This document shows positions 27,986 to 37,356 of a DNA stretch of 64,000 nucleotides, piece by piece. Position 1 is the stretch's first letter. Each line of letters starts with the position of its first letter. The notes below the pieces were generated by a model. It worked only from the letters and a program-made list of their open reading frames with translations. It had not been told where the DNA came from and searched no databases. The DNA comes from Pseudoxanthomonas sp. 3HH-4 (GTDB taxonomy: Bacteria > Pseudomonadota > Gammaproteobacteria > Xanthomonadales > Xanthomonadaceae): the NCBI RefSeq assembly GCF_006716465.1, contig NZ_VFPB01000001.1:1518427-1582426 (forward strand), given 5' to 3'. Both the position numbers and the translations under genes were made by a program.

Positions 27986-29032
27986 CTACCCGTCAAGATC
28001 GTTGCGGCGACGTTCGAAGGCGGCGATGGCGTCTTCCACGGTGATCAGTTCCATCACGCCATCGTGCTCGATCTTGGTTCCCCACTTCAGTGCCGCGGCC
28101 GGCCGGCCCTTGTAGCGGCGCGCGGCATCATCGTAGCGATCCACGCAATAGCGGATGCTGGAGTAGGGGCCGCTGCGAAGCGGGTTGCTGGCTGCATGCA
28201 ATCCCAGCACGGCCGTACCCATCGCGTTGGCGATGTGCATGGGACCGGAATCCGGCGTCATCACCAGGTCCGCGCGCGCCAGCAGGGCCGGCAGCTGCTT
28301 GAGGGTGTCCTTGCCTACCAAGTCCAGTGCCGGCGAGCGCATGGCCGAGATGATCGCGTCGGCAGTGCGTCGCTCCAGGTCGCTGCGGCCTCCGCACACC
28401 ACGACGCGCCAGCCCTGCGCGACGGCGTGGTCGGCCACTGCGGCGTAGCGGTCGGCGTACCAGTTGCGCCGTTCGTGGCTGGAGCAGGGCGAAATCACCA
28501 GCGTGCGTTGCCCGTCGGCGCTCCACTGCGCGGCCGCCCAGGCGTGCGCGTCAGCGGGTACCGGTAGGTCCCACACCACATCGGTCTGTTTCAGGCCGAG
28601 GGGTTCGCAGAAGCTTCCGATCGCGTCGAGCACGTGGATGCCGGGCCGGTCAGGGATGCGTTCGTTGATGACGATGCCATGCAGGTCCTTCGAGCGGCTG
28701 CGGTCGTAGCCGATCCGGCGCCTGGCAGGAATGAAGGCGGACAACAGGTTGGCGCGCAGCGCTACCTGCATCTGCAGCAATGCGTCGAATCCTCCGGCAG
28801 GCAACGCGCGGCGCAAGGCCCGCATGCCGGCCAGCCCGGTCTTCTTGTCGTAGGTGTGGAAGGTCACGCCCTCCAGTCCTTCAAGCAGCTTGAATCCGCC
28901 CTTGTCGATCACCCAATGCAGGTTCACCCGGGGCCAGTGCCGCTGCAGGGTGCGCACCAACGGCACGACATGGGTCACGTCGCCGAGTGCGGACAGGCGA
29001 AGCAGGCAGAGTGATTGGGGAATCGTGGACAA
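27986..29032 (-). CDS. Glycosyltransferase family 9 (heptosyltransferase-like)
   Basis: A 348-residue GT-B enzyme of the heptosyltransferase family, most likely adding a core sugar to lipopolysaccharide from an ADP-heptose type donor. The N-terminus LCLLRLSALGDVTHVVPLV is the family's acceptor-site start, VISPCSSHERRNWYADRY resembles the linker region, and LVMTPDSGPMHIANAMG is the conserved donor-side motif. The start appears to be TTG at 29032, since no ATG occurs for about 65 codons and the conserved strand begins at once. It diverges from kdkA with 19 bp between start codons. Confidence 0.88.
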   Translation of the reverse strand: MSTIPQSLCLLRLSALGDVTHVVPLVRTLQRHWPRVNLHWVIDKGGFKLLEGLEGVTFHTYDKKTGLAGMRALRRALPAGGFDALLQMQVALRANLLSAFIPARRRIGYDRSRSKDLHGIVINERIPDRPGIHVLDAIGSFCEPLGLKQTDVVWDLPVPADAHAWAAAQWSADGQRTLVISPCSSHERRNWYADRYAAVADHAVAQGWRVVVCGGRSDLERRTADAIISAMRSPALDLVGKDTLKQLPALLARADLVMTPDSGPMHIANAMGTAVLGLHAASNPLRSGPYSSIRYCVDRYDDAARRYKGRPAAALKWGTKIEHDGVMELITVEDAIAAFERRRNDLDG

Positions 29033-29051
29033 GTGTTGTTAGACTCGCTGG

Positions 29052-29801
29052 ATGGTCGGATTTGACGCCTCGGAATCCCTGACGCCGTTCCGCGAAGGCA
29101 GCGGATACGGTGCGATTCTGTTCGACCGCAAACACCTGCGGCAAGCGGATCCCGACTGGTTCGCACCGGAAAAGTGGGGAGACCGCGCCCGTCCGGTCGA
29201 CAGTGGTGGGCGGGGCGGGGCCTGGTTCATCGATGCACCCTCCAGCCAGTGCGTGCTGCGCCACTATCGGCGTGGCGGCCTGGCCGCGCGTTTCAGCCGG
29301 GACCGCTACCTCTGGCACGGCCCGGACCGCACACGCAGTTTCGCCGAATTCCGGCTGACGCGCGCGCTGCTGGCGCGCGGACTGCCGGTGCCACGCCCGG
29401 TGGCCGCGAGTTATGTGCGCGACGGCATGTTCTATCGCGCCGCCATCCTTCTGGAGCGCGTGATGGAGGTGCGCACGCTGGCCGACATCGCGGGCCAGAC
29501 CGATGGCCATGCGCCATGGGAAAGCACCGGCAAGCTGGTGGCGCGCTTCCATCGCGCGGGCTTGGACCACGCCGACCTCAACGCACAGAACATCCTCTTC
29601 GACGGGAGCGGGCATGGCTGGCTGATCGATTTCGACCGCGGCCGGTTGCGCATCCCGGCCACGGCTTGGCGCGAGCAGAACCTGGCGCGGCTCAAGCGCT
29701 CCCTGCTCAAGCTGCGCGGCGAACGCAGCGCGGACGAAGTGGATCACGAGTTCGCGCACCTGCGCCGCGCCTACGACCTTGCCTGGTCGCGAGGCTACTG
29801 A
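29052..29801 (+). CDS. kdkA: 3-deoxy-D-manno-octulosonic acid (Kdo) kinase
   Basis: Phosphorylates Kdo of lipid A-Kdo at the 4 position; in Xanthomonas and Haemophilus this replaces a second Kdo. The 249 residues form a small kinase fold: [18 protein letters not shown] and the KdkA signature [12 protein letters not shown] near the start, [19 protein letters not shown], then catalytic loop [12 protein letters not shown] and metal motif [10 protein letters not shown]. It is coupled in direction with the MBL-fold gene two bases downstream and diverges from the GT9 gene. Confidence 0.95.
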   Translation: MVGFDASESLTPFREGSGYGAILFDRKHLRQADPDWFAPEKWGDRARPVDSGGRGGAWFIDAPSSQCVLRHYRRGGLAARFSRDRYLWHGPDRTRSFAEFRLTRALLARGLPVPRPVAASYVRDGMFYRAAILLERVMEVRTLADIAGQTDGHAPWESTGKLVARFHRAGLDHADLNAQNILFDGSGHGWLIDFDRGRLRIPATAWREQNLARLKRSLLKLRGERSADEVDHEFAHLRRAYDLAWSRGY

Positions 29802-29802
29802 C

Positions 29803-30555
29803 ATGGACTGGGCGCTACGCTTCCTGGGCGTCGGCAACGCCAGCGCCGTCGAACTCGGTTCGGCCATGGCCTCGCTCGAACGCGGTGGGCAGCCCTGGCT
29901 GGTGATCGACTGCGGCGGCGAAGGGCTGACGGCGTACCAGGCCCGCTATGGCGCGATGCCCGATGCGGTCTTCGTCACCCACCTGCACCTGGACCATGTC
30001 GCCGGTTTCGAACGCCTGTTCGTGGCCAGCTATTTCGACGCCGCGCGGCGGGGCAAGGTCCGCCTCTATGTCCCGGCACCGTTGGTGCCGCTGCTGCATC
30101 AGCGCATCGCCAGTTACCCGAATGTATTGGCCGAGGGCGGTGCGAACTTCTGGGATGCGTTCCACCTGGTGCCGGTGGGCGACGCGTTCTGGCATGACGG
30201 CCAGCGGCTGGAGGTGTTTCCCGTGCGCCATCACTGGCCTGATACGGCATTCGGACTGCGTCTGCGCGGCAGCGTGGTCTGGACCGGCGACACGCGCCCG
30301 ATCCCGGAGATGCTGGCGCGCCACGCCGATGCCGGTGAACTGATTGCCCACGACTGCGCGCTGCACGGCAACCCTTCGCACAGCGGTATCGACGATCTGG
30401 AACGCGAATACCCGGCGTCCTTGCTGGCCCGCTGCGTGCTGTACCACTACGCGAGTGCGGAAGAAGGTGTGGCACTGCGCGCCCGTGGTCATCGCGTGGC
30501 GATGCCCGATGAGGTGATCCCGCTGGCGCAGCCCCTCCCGACGATGCTGCCGTGA
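29803..30555 (+). CDS. MBL-fold metallohydrolase
   Basis: A 250-residue metallo-beta-lactamase fold protein with the metal motif FVTHLHLDHVAGFERLF, then GSVVWTGDTRPIPEML and LIAHDCALHGNPSHSG, resembling RNase Z/phosphodiesterase-like members rather than lactamases. It lies between kdkA and moaA, and its stop overlaps the moaA GTG. Its substrate cannot be inferred. Confidence 0.85.
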   Translation: MDWALRFLGVGNASAVELGSAMASLERGGQPWLVIDCGGEGLTAYQARYGAMPDAVFVTHLHLDHVAGFERLFVASYFDAARRGKVRLYVPAPLVPLLHQRIASYPNVLAEGGANFWDAFHLVPVGDAFWHDGQRLEVFPVRHHWPDTAFGLRLRGSVVWTGDTRPIPEMLARHADAGELIAHDCALHGNPSHSGIDDLEREYPASLLARCVLYHYASAEEGVALRARGHRVAMPDEVIPLAQPLPTMLP

Positions 30556-31565
30556 ATATCTCCGCACTGCCACGTGATCTCCTGGGACGGCCGTTGCACG
30601 ACCTGCGCCTGTCGGTCATCGATGCCTGCAATTTCCGGTGCGGCTACTGCATGCCGGCCGACCGCGTGCCCGAGGACTACGGTACCGACGCCTCGCAGCG
30701 GCTTTCCTTCGACGAAATCGAAACGCTGGTCCGCGCCTTCGCACGGCTCGGCGTGCGCAAGCTCCGGTTGACCGGTGGCGAGCCGCTGCTGCGCAAGCGG
30801 TTGCCCGACCTGGTGCGGCGACTGGCGGGCATCGCTGGACTTGAAGACATCGCGCTGACCACCAATGGCATGTTGCTTTCGACACAGGCGCGTGCGCTGC
30901 ACGATGCGGGCCTGCGGCGCATCACGGTCAGCCTGGATGCATTGGACCCCGAAGTGTTTGCCGATATGTCGGGGCGACGCGGACAGGTAGGCGATGTGCT
31001 GGCCGGTATCGAGGCGGCCACGGCGGCCGGGTTCACCCACCTCAAGATCAACGTCGTCGTCCAGCGTGGCGTCAACGAAGCGCAGGTGCTGCCGCTGGTC
31101 GAACGCTTCCGCGGCACGGGACACGTGGTACGTTTCATCGAGTTCATGGATGTCGGCGACAGCAATGATTGGCGTCGCGACCGGATGGTTCCGTCCTCCG
31201 TGCTGCGCGATCGGATCGGCGCGCGCTGGCCGCTGCATGCGCTGCAGGCGGATTATCGCGGCGAAGTGGCCGAACGCTATGCCTTCGACGACGGGGGCGG
31301 TGAACTCGGTTTCGTCAGCTCCGTCAGTACCCCGTTCTGCGGCGACTGCCACCGGGCACGCGTGTCGGCCGATGGCCGGCTCTTCACCTGCCTGTTCGCC
31401 TCGGAAGGCGCCGACCTGCGCGCGATGGTGGGACAGGGCGAGGAGGTGCTGGCCGCGCATGTCGCGGGGCTATGGAGCGCACGCGGCGACCGCTACAGCG
31501 AACTCCGCGGCAGCCCGGAAGTGCGGGACCGGCGGCGTGTCGAGATGTATCTTATCGGCGGTTGA
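30552..31565 (+). CDS. moaA: GTP 3',8-cyclase MoaA
   Basis: Radical SAM enzyme that starts molybdenum cofactor synthesis from GTP, together with MoaC. The 337 residues have the radical SAM cluster motif CNFRCGYC (Cys26, Cys30, Cys33), GGEPLLRK, and the second 4Fe-4S site FCGDCHRARVSADGRLFTC; the C-terminal Gly-Gly needed for activity is present (MYLIGG). The start is GTG 30552, overlapping the previous stop (GTGA). moaC follows 15 bp downstream. Confidence 0.97.
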   Translation: MNISALPRDLLGRPLHDLRLSVIDACNFRCGYCMPADRVPEDYGTDASQRLSFDEIETLVRAFARLGVRKLRLTGGEPLLRKRLPDLVRRLAGIAGLEDIALTTNGMLLSTQARALHDAGLRRITVSLDALDPEVFADMSGRRGQVGDVLAGIEAATAAGFTHLKINVVVQRGVNEAQVLPLVERFRGTGHVVRFIEFMDVGDSNDWRRDRMVPSSVLRDRIGARWPLHALQADYRGEVAERYAFDDGGGELGFVSSVSTPFCGDCHRARVSADGRLFTCLFASEGADLRAMVGQGEEVLAAHVAGLWSARGDRYSELRGSPEVRDRRRVEMYLIGG

Positions 31566-31580
31566 ATCATCAGGATCCGC

Positions 31581-32063
31581 ATGCCTCGCAAAGCCCTGAC
31601 CCATCTGGACGCCGACGGCCGACCCGCGATGGTGGATGTATCCGGCAAGGAAGCCACCGCACGCGAAGCGCGTGCCACCTGCCGCGTACGCTTCCCGGCG
31701 GAGGTCGCACGCCAGCTCAGGCAGAACCGCTTGCGCAGCGCGAAGGGCGGCATTGTCGACACCGCCATCATCGCCGGCACGATGGCCGTGAAGCGCACCC
31801 ACGAGCTGATCCCGTTCTGCCATCCGCTGCCGATCGACGGCTGCCGGTTGACCGTGGACTGGGACGGGGAGTCCGCGCTGCGCATCGATTGCCACGTGCG
31901 CACAGTCCACCGGACCGGCGTGGAGATGGAAGCGCTCACCGGCGCCACGATCGCCGCGCTGACGGTCTATGACATGTGCAAGGCGTTGTCGCATGCCATC
32001 GTTCTGGGTCCCGCGAAGCTGGTGGGCAAGCGGGGCGGCAAGCACGACGTGGGAAGGATCTGA
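31581..32063 (+). CDS. moaC: Cyclic pyranopterin monophosphate synthase MoaC
   Basis: Converts the MoaA product to cyclic pyranopterin monophosphate. The 160-residue protein shows [37 protein letters not shown] with the catalytic His, [19 protein letters not shown] and the final KSGG-like segment [11 protein letters not shown]. Its stop overlaps the moaD start (TGATG). Confidence 0.97.
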   Translation: MPRKALTHLDADGRPAMVDVSGKEATAREARATCRVRFPAEVARQLRQNRLRSAKGGIVDTAIIAGTMAVKRTHELIPFCHPLPIDGCRLTVDWDGESALRIDCHVRTVHRTGVEMEALTGATIAALTVYDMCKALSHAIVLGPAKLVGKRGGKHDVGRI

Positions 32064-32305
32064 TGGTCACCGTGACATTGCTCTATTTCGCCAGCCTGCG
32101 CGAGCGCGCAGGCGCTGCCAGCGAGACGGTCGATACCAGCGCCCATGATCTCGCCGGGCTCTATGCCGAAGTGCAGGCACGGCATGGCATCGCCTGGCCG
32201 CGCGAACATCTGCGGGTGGCGATGAATGGCGAGTTCGCCCACTGGCGTGATGCACCCACGGAGGGCAGCGAGATCGCCTTCATTCCCCCGGTGAGTGGAG
32301 GCTGA
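32063..32305 (+). CDS. moaD: Molybdopterin synthase sulfur carrier MoaD
   Basis: Ubiquitin-like small subunit of molybdopterin synthase; its C-terminal glycine carries the thiocarboxylate. The 80 residues begin VTVTLLYFASLRERAG and end PPVSGG, the required double glycine. ATG 32063 overlaps the moaC stop and moaE starts two bases after its own stop, an arrangement suited to 1:1 subunit synthesis. Confidence 0.96.
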   Translation: MVTVTLLYFASLRERAGAASETVDTSAHDLAGLYAEVQARHGIAWPREHLRVAMNGEFAHWRDAPTEGSEIAFIPPVSGG

Positions 32306-32307
32306 GG

Positions 32308-32736
32308 GTGCACAGTTTCCGACTCTCCGAGGTTCCACTCGACGTGCCCACACTGCGCGGGTCCCTCATCGATGCGCGCGCCGGCGGATATGCCAGCTTC
32401 GAGGGATGGGTGCGTGATCATCATGCCGGGCGTGCGGTGGATGGCCTCGACTACGAAGCCTATGCCGCCTTGGCCGAGATCGAGGGCGGGCGCATCCTGG
32501 CCGAAGCGATGACGCGGTTCGATGTGGTGGCGTCGAGCTGCGTGCATCGCGTGGGCGCGCTCGCTATAGGGGACCTGGCGGTATGGGTGGGTGTGAGCGC
32601 TGCGCACCGCGGCGCCGCGTTCGATGCCTGCCGCTACATCATCGATGAAGTGAAGCAGCGCGTCCCGATCTGGAAGCGGGAGCATTACCGTGAGGGTGAT
32701 GCGGACTGGCTGCATCCGATGGGAGACGGGCCTTGA
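32308..32736 (+). CDS. moaE: Molybdopterin synthase catalytic subunit MoaE
   Basis: Large subunit that transfers two sulfurs to cyclic pyranopterin. The 142 residues have the ASFEGWVRDHHAGRAVDGLDYEA block, VHRVGALAIGDLAVWVGVSA, HRGAAFDACRYIIDEVK and PIWKREHY, whose lysines form the active site. The start is GTG 32308 with GGAGG six bases upstream. The last moa gene here; the next gene overlaps its stop. Confidence 0.97.
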   Translation: MHSFRLSEVPLDVPTLRGSLIDARAGGYASFEGWVRDHHAGRAVDGLDYEAYAALAEIEGGRILAEAMTRFDVVASSCVHRVGALAIGDLAVWVGVSAAHRGAAFDACRYIIDEVKQRVPIWKREHYREGDADWLHPMGDGP

Positions 32737-33755
32737 GTCCCCTGCGAACCGTTCTTCTTTCTGCGGGTCTGGCTGCGGTCACCTGCCTCGCCGCGCAGGT
32801 CGGTCGCGCGGCGGAACTTCTTGTCGGCAACAAGTCCGCGGATACCGTCTGGCGCCTGTCGTTGCGCGACGGGCGCAGGATCGGCGAGTTCCGCACCGGC
32901 GCGGCGCCGCACGAAATCGCGGTGGCGCCGGATGGCCGTCTCGCCGTGGTGACGAATTACGGTGCCGCGGAATCTGGCAACTCGCTTTCGGTGCTGGACC
33001 TGCGGGGCGGCAAGCCAACGCGCTCCATCGATCTTGGACAGCACAGCGCCCCGCACGGGCTCCGTTTCCTGCCGGACGGCCGTCAGGTGCTGGTCACCAC
33101 CGAAGGATCGGCCAGCCTGCTGGTGGTCGACGTGGCGAGCGGCGAGATCGTGCGCGAGATCGAAGTGGGCGGCGGCACCGGGCACATGGTGGCGGTGTCG
33201 CCAGACGGGCATGTGGCCTATCTCACCAAGATCCAGGCCGGCACGCTGAGCCGCATCGACCTACAGACGGGCGTGAAGACCGTGGAACGGCCTGCCGGGA
33301 AGGGCGCGGAGGGTGTCGCGGTCCGCCCCGATGGCGCCGAAGTCTGGGTGACCAATCGCGAGGACGGCACCATCACCGTGCACGACCCCCGGACGCTGGT
33401 CGTCAAGCGGCGCATGAGCAGCAAGGGTTTCCCCATCCGGGTCGTGTTCTCGCCCGATGGCGCACTGGCATTCGTCACCAATGCACGGGCGGCGACACTG
33501 GCCGTATTCAACACGCGCACCCGGGTGCCGGTGGCCTCCCTGTCGTTGTCGCGCGAGGACATGACCTATCAGCCCACGATGCTGGGCAATGCTGCGTTGC
33601 CGATCGGGATTGCAGTCGCGGCGGACCGCCCGCGTGCCTATGTCGCGATCAGTGGCGGCGACAGGATCGCGGTGATCGACACGCAGCGCTGGCAGGTGGT
33701 CGACTACTGGGTCACCGGCCGCGAACCGGATGCGCTGGGCATCGTCGCGGATTAG
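32733..33755 (+). CDS. Secreted YncE-like beta-propeller protein
   Basis: A 340-residue exported protein of the YVTN/YncE seven-bladed propeller group. A signal peptide spans about residues 1-25 (ending VGRAAE). Repeated blade motifs include VAPDGRLAVVTNYG, FLPDGRQVLVTTEG, VSPDGHVAYLTKI, VRPDGAEVWVTNR and FSPDGALAFVTNA. The family binds DNA, cofactors or cell-wall parts; no cysteine-haem motif is seen. The TTG start overlaps the moaE stop (TTGA), so it is co-translated with molybdenum cofactor genes. The function is unknown. Confidence 0.85.
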   Translation: MSPLRTVLLSAGLAAVTCLAAQVGRAAELLVGNKSADTVWRLSLRDGRRIGEFRTGAAPHEIAVAPDGRLAVVTNYGAAESGNSLSVLDLRGGKPTRSIDLGQHSAPHGLRFLPDGRQVLVTTEGSASLLVVDVASGEIVREIEVGGGTGHMVAVSPDGHVAYLTKIQAGTLSRIDLQTGVKTVERPAGKGAEGVAVRPDGAEVWVTNREDGTITVHDPRTLVVKRRMSSKGFPIRVVFSPDGALAFVTNARAATLAVFNTRTRVPVASLSLSREDMTYQPTMLGNAALPIGIAVAADRPRAYVAISGGDRIAVIDTQRWQVVDYWVTGREPDALGIVAD

Positions 33756-33787
33756 GGAGTGATTCCCCGGGGATCGCATGCCCGAAA

Positions 33788-33900
33788 AGGCGGTGACCCC
33801 GCCGGCTGGCCTCGGCGCCCGCGTCAGTCGATACCGTTGCTGCCTTCCGGCCCTGGCGGAGTTTTCAACCTAGCGTCGCGAGGGGCCGACGGGGCCACCA
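33788..33900 (-). ncRNA. ffs: 4.5S RNA of the signal recognition particle
   Basis: On the minus strand the conserved SRP core GGGCCGGAAGGCAGCAACGG with its GGAA tetraloop and the symmetric/asymmetric loops is present. The ends GGTGGCCCC and GGGGTCACC pair to close the hairpin, which is about 110 nt as in other gammaproteobacteria. A short TTTT follows the 3' end. It lies downstream of tRNA-Ser(GGA) on the same strand. Confidence 0.93.
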
Positions 33901-33966
33901 TAGAAAACGAAACCGCGCTCGGGCGCGGCTGCGTCGTTCATCCCGATGGCTCGGGATGGATGAATC

Positions 33967-34059
33967 TGGCGGAGAGAGGGGGATTCGAACCCCCGAAGCG
34001 CGGTTTAGACGCTTACACACTTTCCAGGCGTGCTCCTTCAACCACTCGGACACCTCTCC
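33967..34059 (-). tRNA. tRNA-Ser (anticodon GGA)
   Basis: Class II tRNA, 93 nt on the minus strand: acceptor GGAGAGG with 3' TCTCTCC, discriminator G, encoded CCA, loop CTGGAAA reading GGA and a long variable arm. Confidence 0.96.
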
Positions 34060-34190
34060 GGGACCTGAACACAGCCATGAGCCGCTTTCAGGGCCGTGAA
34101 TTCTAGCCTTCGCCGAGGCCGGCCACAAGCGAAGCCTTGCAGCATCCGCGAGCGGAGAGACGGCGGGCGGGGGCGTGGCACAATGTCGGC

Positions 34191-35918
34191 ATGTCCTATC
34201 TCGTCCTCGCCCGCAAGTGGCGCCCCAAGCGTTTTGCCGAACTGGTGGGCCAGGAACACGTGGTCCGCGCGCTCACCAATGCGCTGGATAGCGGCCGTGT
34301 ACACCATGCCTTCCTGTTCACCGGTACGCGCGGGGTCGGCAAGACCACCATCGCGCGCATCTTCGCCAAATCGCTGAACTGCGAGAAGGGCACCAGCGCC
34401 GACCCGTGCGGCCAGTGCGCGGCGTGCCTCGACATCGATGCCGGCCGTTACATCGACCTGCTGGAGATCGACGCCGCGTCGAACACTGGCGTGGACGATG
34501 TGCGCGAGGTGATCGAGAACGCGCAGTACATGCCTTCGCGCGGCAAGTTCAAGGTCTACCTGATCGACGAAGTGCACATGCTGTCGAAGGCGGCGTTCAA
34601 CGCGCTGCTGAAGACGCTGGAAGAGCCGCCGGAGCACGTGAAGTTCCTGCTCGCCACCACCGATCCTCAGAAATTGCCCGTCACCGTGCTGTCGCGCTGC
34701 CTGCAATTCAACCTCAAGCGGCTCGATGAAGAACAGATCCGCGGCCAGATGACCAAGATCCTCGGCGCCGAAGCGATCGAAGCCGATAACGCCGCCATCG
34801 CCCAACTCGCACGCGCGGCCGATGGCTCGTTGCGCGATGGCCTATCGCTGCTCGACCAGGCCATCGCCTATGCCGGTGGCGCGCTCAGCGAGGATGGTGT
34901 GCGCACCATGCTTGGCACTGTGGACCGGACCCAGGTCAGCGCTATGCTGGCGGCGCTGGCGCAGGGCCACGGCGAGGCATTGCTTCAGGTGGTCGCACGG
35001 CTGGCGGAGTTCTCCCCCGACTGGGCTGGCGTGCTGGATGCGGTGGCCGAAGCGCTGCATCGCATCCAGGTGCGACAGCTGGTGCCGTCGGCCAGTGTGG
35101 AAGCGGAGGGGGTCGATATCGAGGCTTTCGCCGGACAGCTGCGGCCCGAAGTGGTCCAGCTCTGGTACCAGATGGCGATCAATGGTCGTCGCGACCTGCA
35201 TCTAGCGCCCAGCGGGCGCGCCGGCTTCGAGATGAGCGTGCTGCGCATGCTGGCGTTCCGTCCAGCGCAAACAGGTGAAATGCGCGGCGATGCTCGCGCT
35301 GCGGCAACGGCAACGGCCGCGCCTGGCCAGACCACGGCCCCCGCACCCACTGCCAGCCCTGCTCGCACGACACCTGCGCCCGAATCCCTGGCGCAGCCGC
35401 AACAGATGGCGCGCGAAGAAGCTCCGACTCCGCCGCGCATGGCGACACCTGTCGCCGAGGACGCGCCGCCTTGGCTTCCTGCGCAGACGAAACCGTCACC
35501 TGCCACGTCCATGCCCGCGGACATCGGCATCACCGACGCCGAGGCGTGGCTGCACTTCGCGGGCAGCTGCGGGCTGAAGGGCGTCGGCAAGCAACTGGTC
35601 GACAATGTCGCGTTCGCGGGCTACGCGAATGGCACGATGACGCTGGCGCTGGACAGTGGCTTCGATTACCTGCGCTCCGAGCGCACGCTCGGCGAGCTTG
35701 CCGACGCCATCGCCAGTCGTTACGGCGTGGCTCCCCGCCTGGCGTTCGCCACGGCGGCGAGCGATGCCGAAACGCTGAAGGAGCGCAGCCATCGGCAACG
35801 CGACGAACGCCAGAGCGAGGCCGAAGAAACCTTCATGAATCATCCGGACGTACGGCAGTTGATGCAGCAGCATGGCGCCAGGCTCGTCCCGGACTCCATC
35901 CGACCTTACGAAGAGTGA
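34191..35918 (+). CDS. dnaX: DNA polymerase III subunits gamma/tau
   Basis: Clamp-loader ATPase of the replicase; the full-length form (tau) also joins polymerases and helicase. The 575-residue protein has [20 protein letters not shown], Walker [16 protein letters not shown], a zinc module [16 protein letters not shown], Walker [12 protein letters not shown] and the SRC motif [10 protein letters not shown] Pro/Ala/Thr-rich linker (about 365-440) leads to the tau C-terminal domain. I looked for an A-rich slippery site like that of E. coli around the linker and saw none. Confidence 0.97.
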   Translation: MSYLVLARKWRPKRFAELVGQEHVVRALTNALDSGRVHHAFLFTGTRGVGKTTIARIFAKSLNCEKGTSADPCGQCAACLDIDAGRYIDLLEIDAASNTGVDDVREVIENAQYMPSRGKFKVYLIDEVHMLSKAAFNALLKTLEEPPEHVKFLLATTDPQKLPVTVLSRCLQFNLKRLDEEQIRGQMTKILGAEAIEADNAAIAQLARAADGSLRDGLSLLDQAIAYAGGALSEDGVRTMLGTVDRTQVSAMLAALAQGHGEALLQVVARLAEFSPDWAGVLDAVAEALHRIQVRQLVPSASVEAEGVDIEAFAGQLRPEVVQLWYQMAINGRRDLHLAPSGRAGFEMSVLRMLAFRPAQTGEMRGDARAAATATAAPGQTTAPAPTASPARTTPAPESLAQPQQMAREEAPTPPRMATPVAEDAPPWLPAQTKPSPATSMPADIGITDAEAWLHFAGSCGLKGVGKQLVDNVAFAGYANGTMTLALDSGFDYLRSERTLGELADAIASRYGVAPRLAFATAASDAETLKERSHRQRDERQSEAEETFMNHPDVRQLMQQHGARLVPDSIRPYEE

Positions 35919-35925
35919 TCACGAC

Positions 35926-36246
35926 ATGCGTGGAAACATCGCCCAACTGATGCAGCAGGCGCAGAAGATGCAAGAGAACCTGCAGCGCGCCCAGGAAGAA
36001 CTCGCCAAGCTCGAAGTGACCGGCAATGCCGGCGGCGGCATGGTCAGCGTGACCCTGACCGGCGCCAAGGAATGCCGCAAGGTACGCATCGACCCCTCTT
36101 TGCTGTCCGACGCGGAGATGCTCGAAGACCTTATCGCAGCCGCGTTCAATGACGCATCCAACAAGGTCGACGCTGAATCCAAGACGCGCATGGGCGCAGC
36201 GACGTCCGGCATGCCATTGCCGCCGGGCATGAAACTGCCGTTCTGA
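35926..36246 (+). CDS. ybaB: Nucleoid-associated protein YbaB/EbfC
   Basis: Small DNA-binding dimer linked with nucleoid structure and recombination. The 106 residues begin [20 protein letters not shown] and contain [15 protein letters not shown] and the disordered end [14 protein letters not shown] 35926 stands 7 bases after dnaX stops; the dnaX-ybaB-recR order is conserved in bacteria. Confidence 0.97.
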   Translation: MRGNIAQLMQQAQKMQENLQRAQEELAKLEVTGNAGGGMVSVTLTGAKECRKVRIDPSLLSDAEMLEDLIAAAFNDASNKVDAESKTRMGAATSGMPLPPGMKLPF

Positions 36247-36304
36247 TGTTCGACCGTGGCCGGCCTGTGCGGCCCGCCCGCCATCGCCGGTCCCGATGAC
36301 GATC

Positions 36305-36901
36305 ATGTCCAGTCCGTTGCTCGAACAGCTCATCGAATCGCTGCGCGTCCTGCCCGGAGTGGGGCAAAAGACAGCGCAGCGCATGGCCTACCACCTGCTC
36401 GATCGCGAGCGGGACGGCGGCAAGCGTCTGGCGGGCGTGCTGGCTGAAGCGCTGGACCATATCGGTCATTGCGTGCAGTGCCGCGATTTCACCGAAGGTG
36501 AGGTCTGTACGCTCTGCGTGAGCGGCAGTCGCGACCGTCACCAGCTGTGCGTGGTGGAGTCACCGTCCGATCGCCTGGCGATCGAACAGGCGACGGGATA
36601 CCGCGGCGTCTACTTCGTCCTGCACGGCCGGTTGTCGCCCCTGGACGGCATCGGACCGCGCGAACTGGGGCTGGATGCGCTGTCGGCGCGGCTGGCGCAG
36701 GGCGAGGTCACCGAGCTGATCATCGCCACCAATCCCACCGTCGAAGGTGAAGCCACGGCCCACTACCTGGCGCAGCTGGCGCGGCAGCAGAGCGTGCGTC
36801 CGAGCAGGCTTGCCCATGGCGTGCCGCTGGGCGGCGAACTGGAATACGTCGACCGCGGCACGCTGGCGCACGCGTTCGGCGGCCGCAGTGAAATGACCTG
36901 A
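36305..36901 (+). CDS. recR: Recombination protein RecR
   Basis: Forms the RecFOR gap-repair complex that loads RecA. The 198 residues have an N-terminal helix-hairpin-helix ([20 protein letters not shown]), the zinc finger [17 protein letters not shown], a Toprim domain ([15 protein letters not shown]) and [20 protein letters not shown] 36305 (MSSPLLEQL) is preferred over 36296 because it matches the family start; no strong ribosome-binding site is seen for either. Confidence 0.96.
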   Translation: MSSPLLEQLIESLRVLPGVGQKTAQRMAYHLLDRERDGGKRLAGVLAEALDHIGHCVQCRDFTEGEVCTLCVSGSRDRHQLCVVESPSDRLAIEQATGYRGVYFVLHGRLSPLDGIGPRELGLDALSARLAQGEVTELIIATNPTVEGEATAHYLAQLARQQSVRPSRLAHGVPLGGELEYVDRGTLAHAFGGRSEMT

Positions 36902-36930
36902 CCGCACTCACACGAGGACGCGCAAGCACC

Positions 36931-37284
36931 ATGACCGACACGATTTTCGCCAGGATCATCCGCCGCGAGATTCCCGCCGCCATCGTCTACGAGGACGATG
37001 AGGTGCTGGGCTTCAAGGACATCGCACCGCAGGCGCCCGTGCACGTGCTTTTCATCCCGAAGAACGACGCCATCCCCACGCTGGATGACGTGCAGCCGCA
37101 CCAGGCGCACCTGATAGGCAAGCTGGCGTTGGCCGCCGCGGAGTACGCACGCCAGGAGGGCTTCGCCGGGAATGGCTACCGGGTGGTCATGAACTGTCGC
37201 GAGGATGCAGGGCAGACCGTGTTCCACATCCACCTGCATCTGCTTGCCGGTGCGGCACTGGGCCGCTTCGGTACGCAGGCCTGA
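36931..37284 (+). CDS. Histidine-triad nucleotide-binding protein (HinT type)
   Basis: A 117-residue purine nucleoside phosphoramidase of the HIT family. It starts TIFARIIRREIPAAIVYEDD, contains VLFIPKNDAIPTLDDV, and ends with the triad VFHIHLHLLAGAALG. Real substrates in the cell are not well known for the family. It follows recR by 29 bp and is closed by a strong terminator. Confidence 0.96.
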   Translation: MTDTIFARIIRREIPAAIVYEDDEVLGFKDIAPQAPVHVLFIPKNDAIPTLDDVQPHQAHLIGKLALAAAEYARQEGFAGNGYRVVMNCREDAGQTVFHIHLHLLAGAALGRFGTQA

Positions 37285-37310
37285 AAGACCGCCATTTCGA
37301 CCACGCAAGA

Positions 37311-37338
37311 AAAAAGCCGCTCGTAGAGCGGCTTTTTT
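37311..37338. terminator. Bidirectional intrinsic terminator
   Basis: Perfect stem AAAAAGCCGCTC/GAGCGGCTTTTT around GTA, between convergent hinT and the Slp-type gene. Confidence 0.92.
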
Positions 37339-37356
37339 CCTTCCCGGCGCGAGGTA

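Noticed and set aside
35250..35520. Programmed frameshift site in dnaX
   Set aside because: The linker region has no A-rich slippery heptamer, so separate gamma and tau products cannot be claimed.
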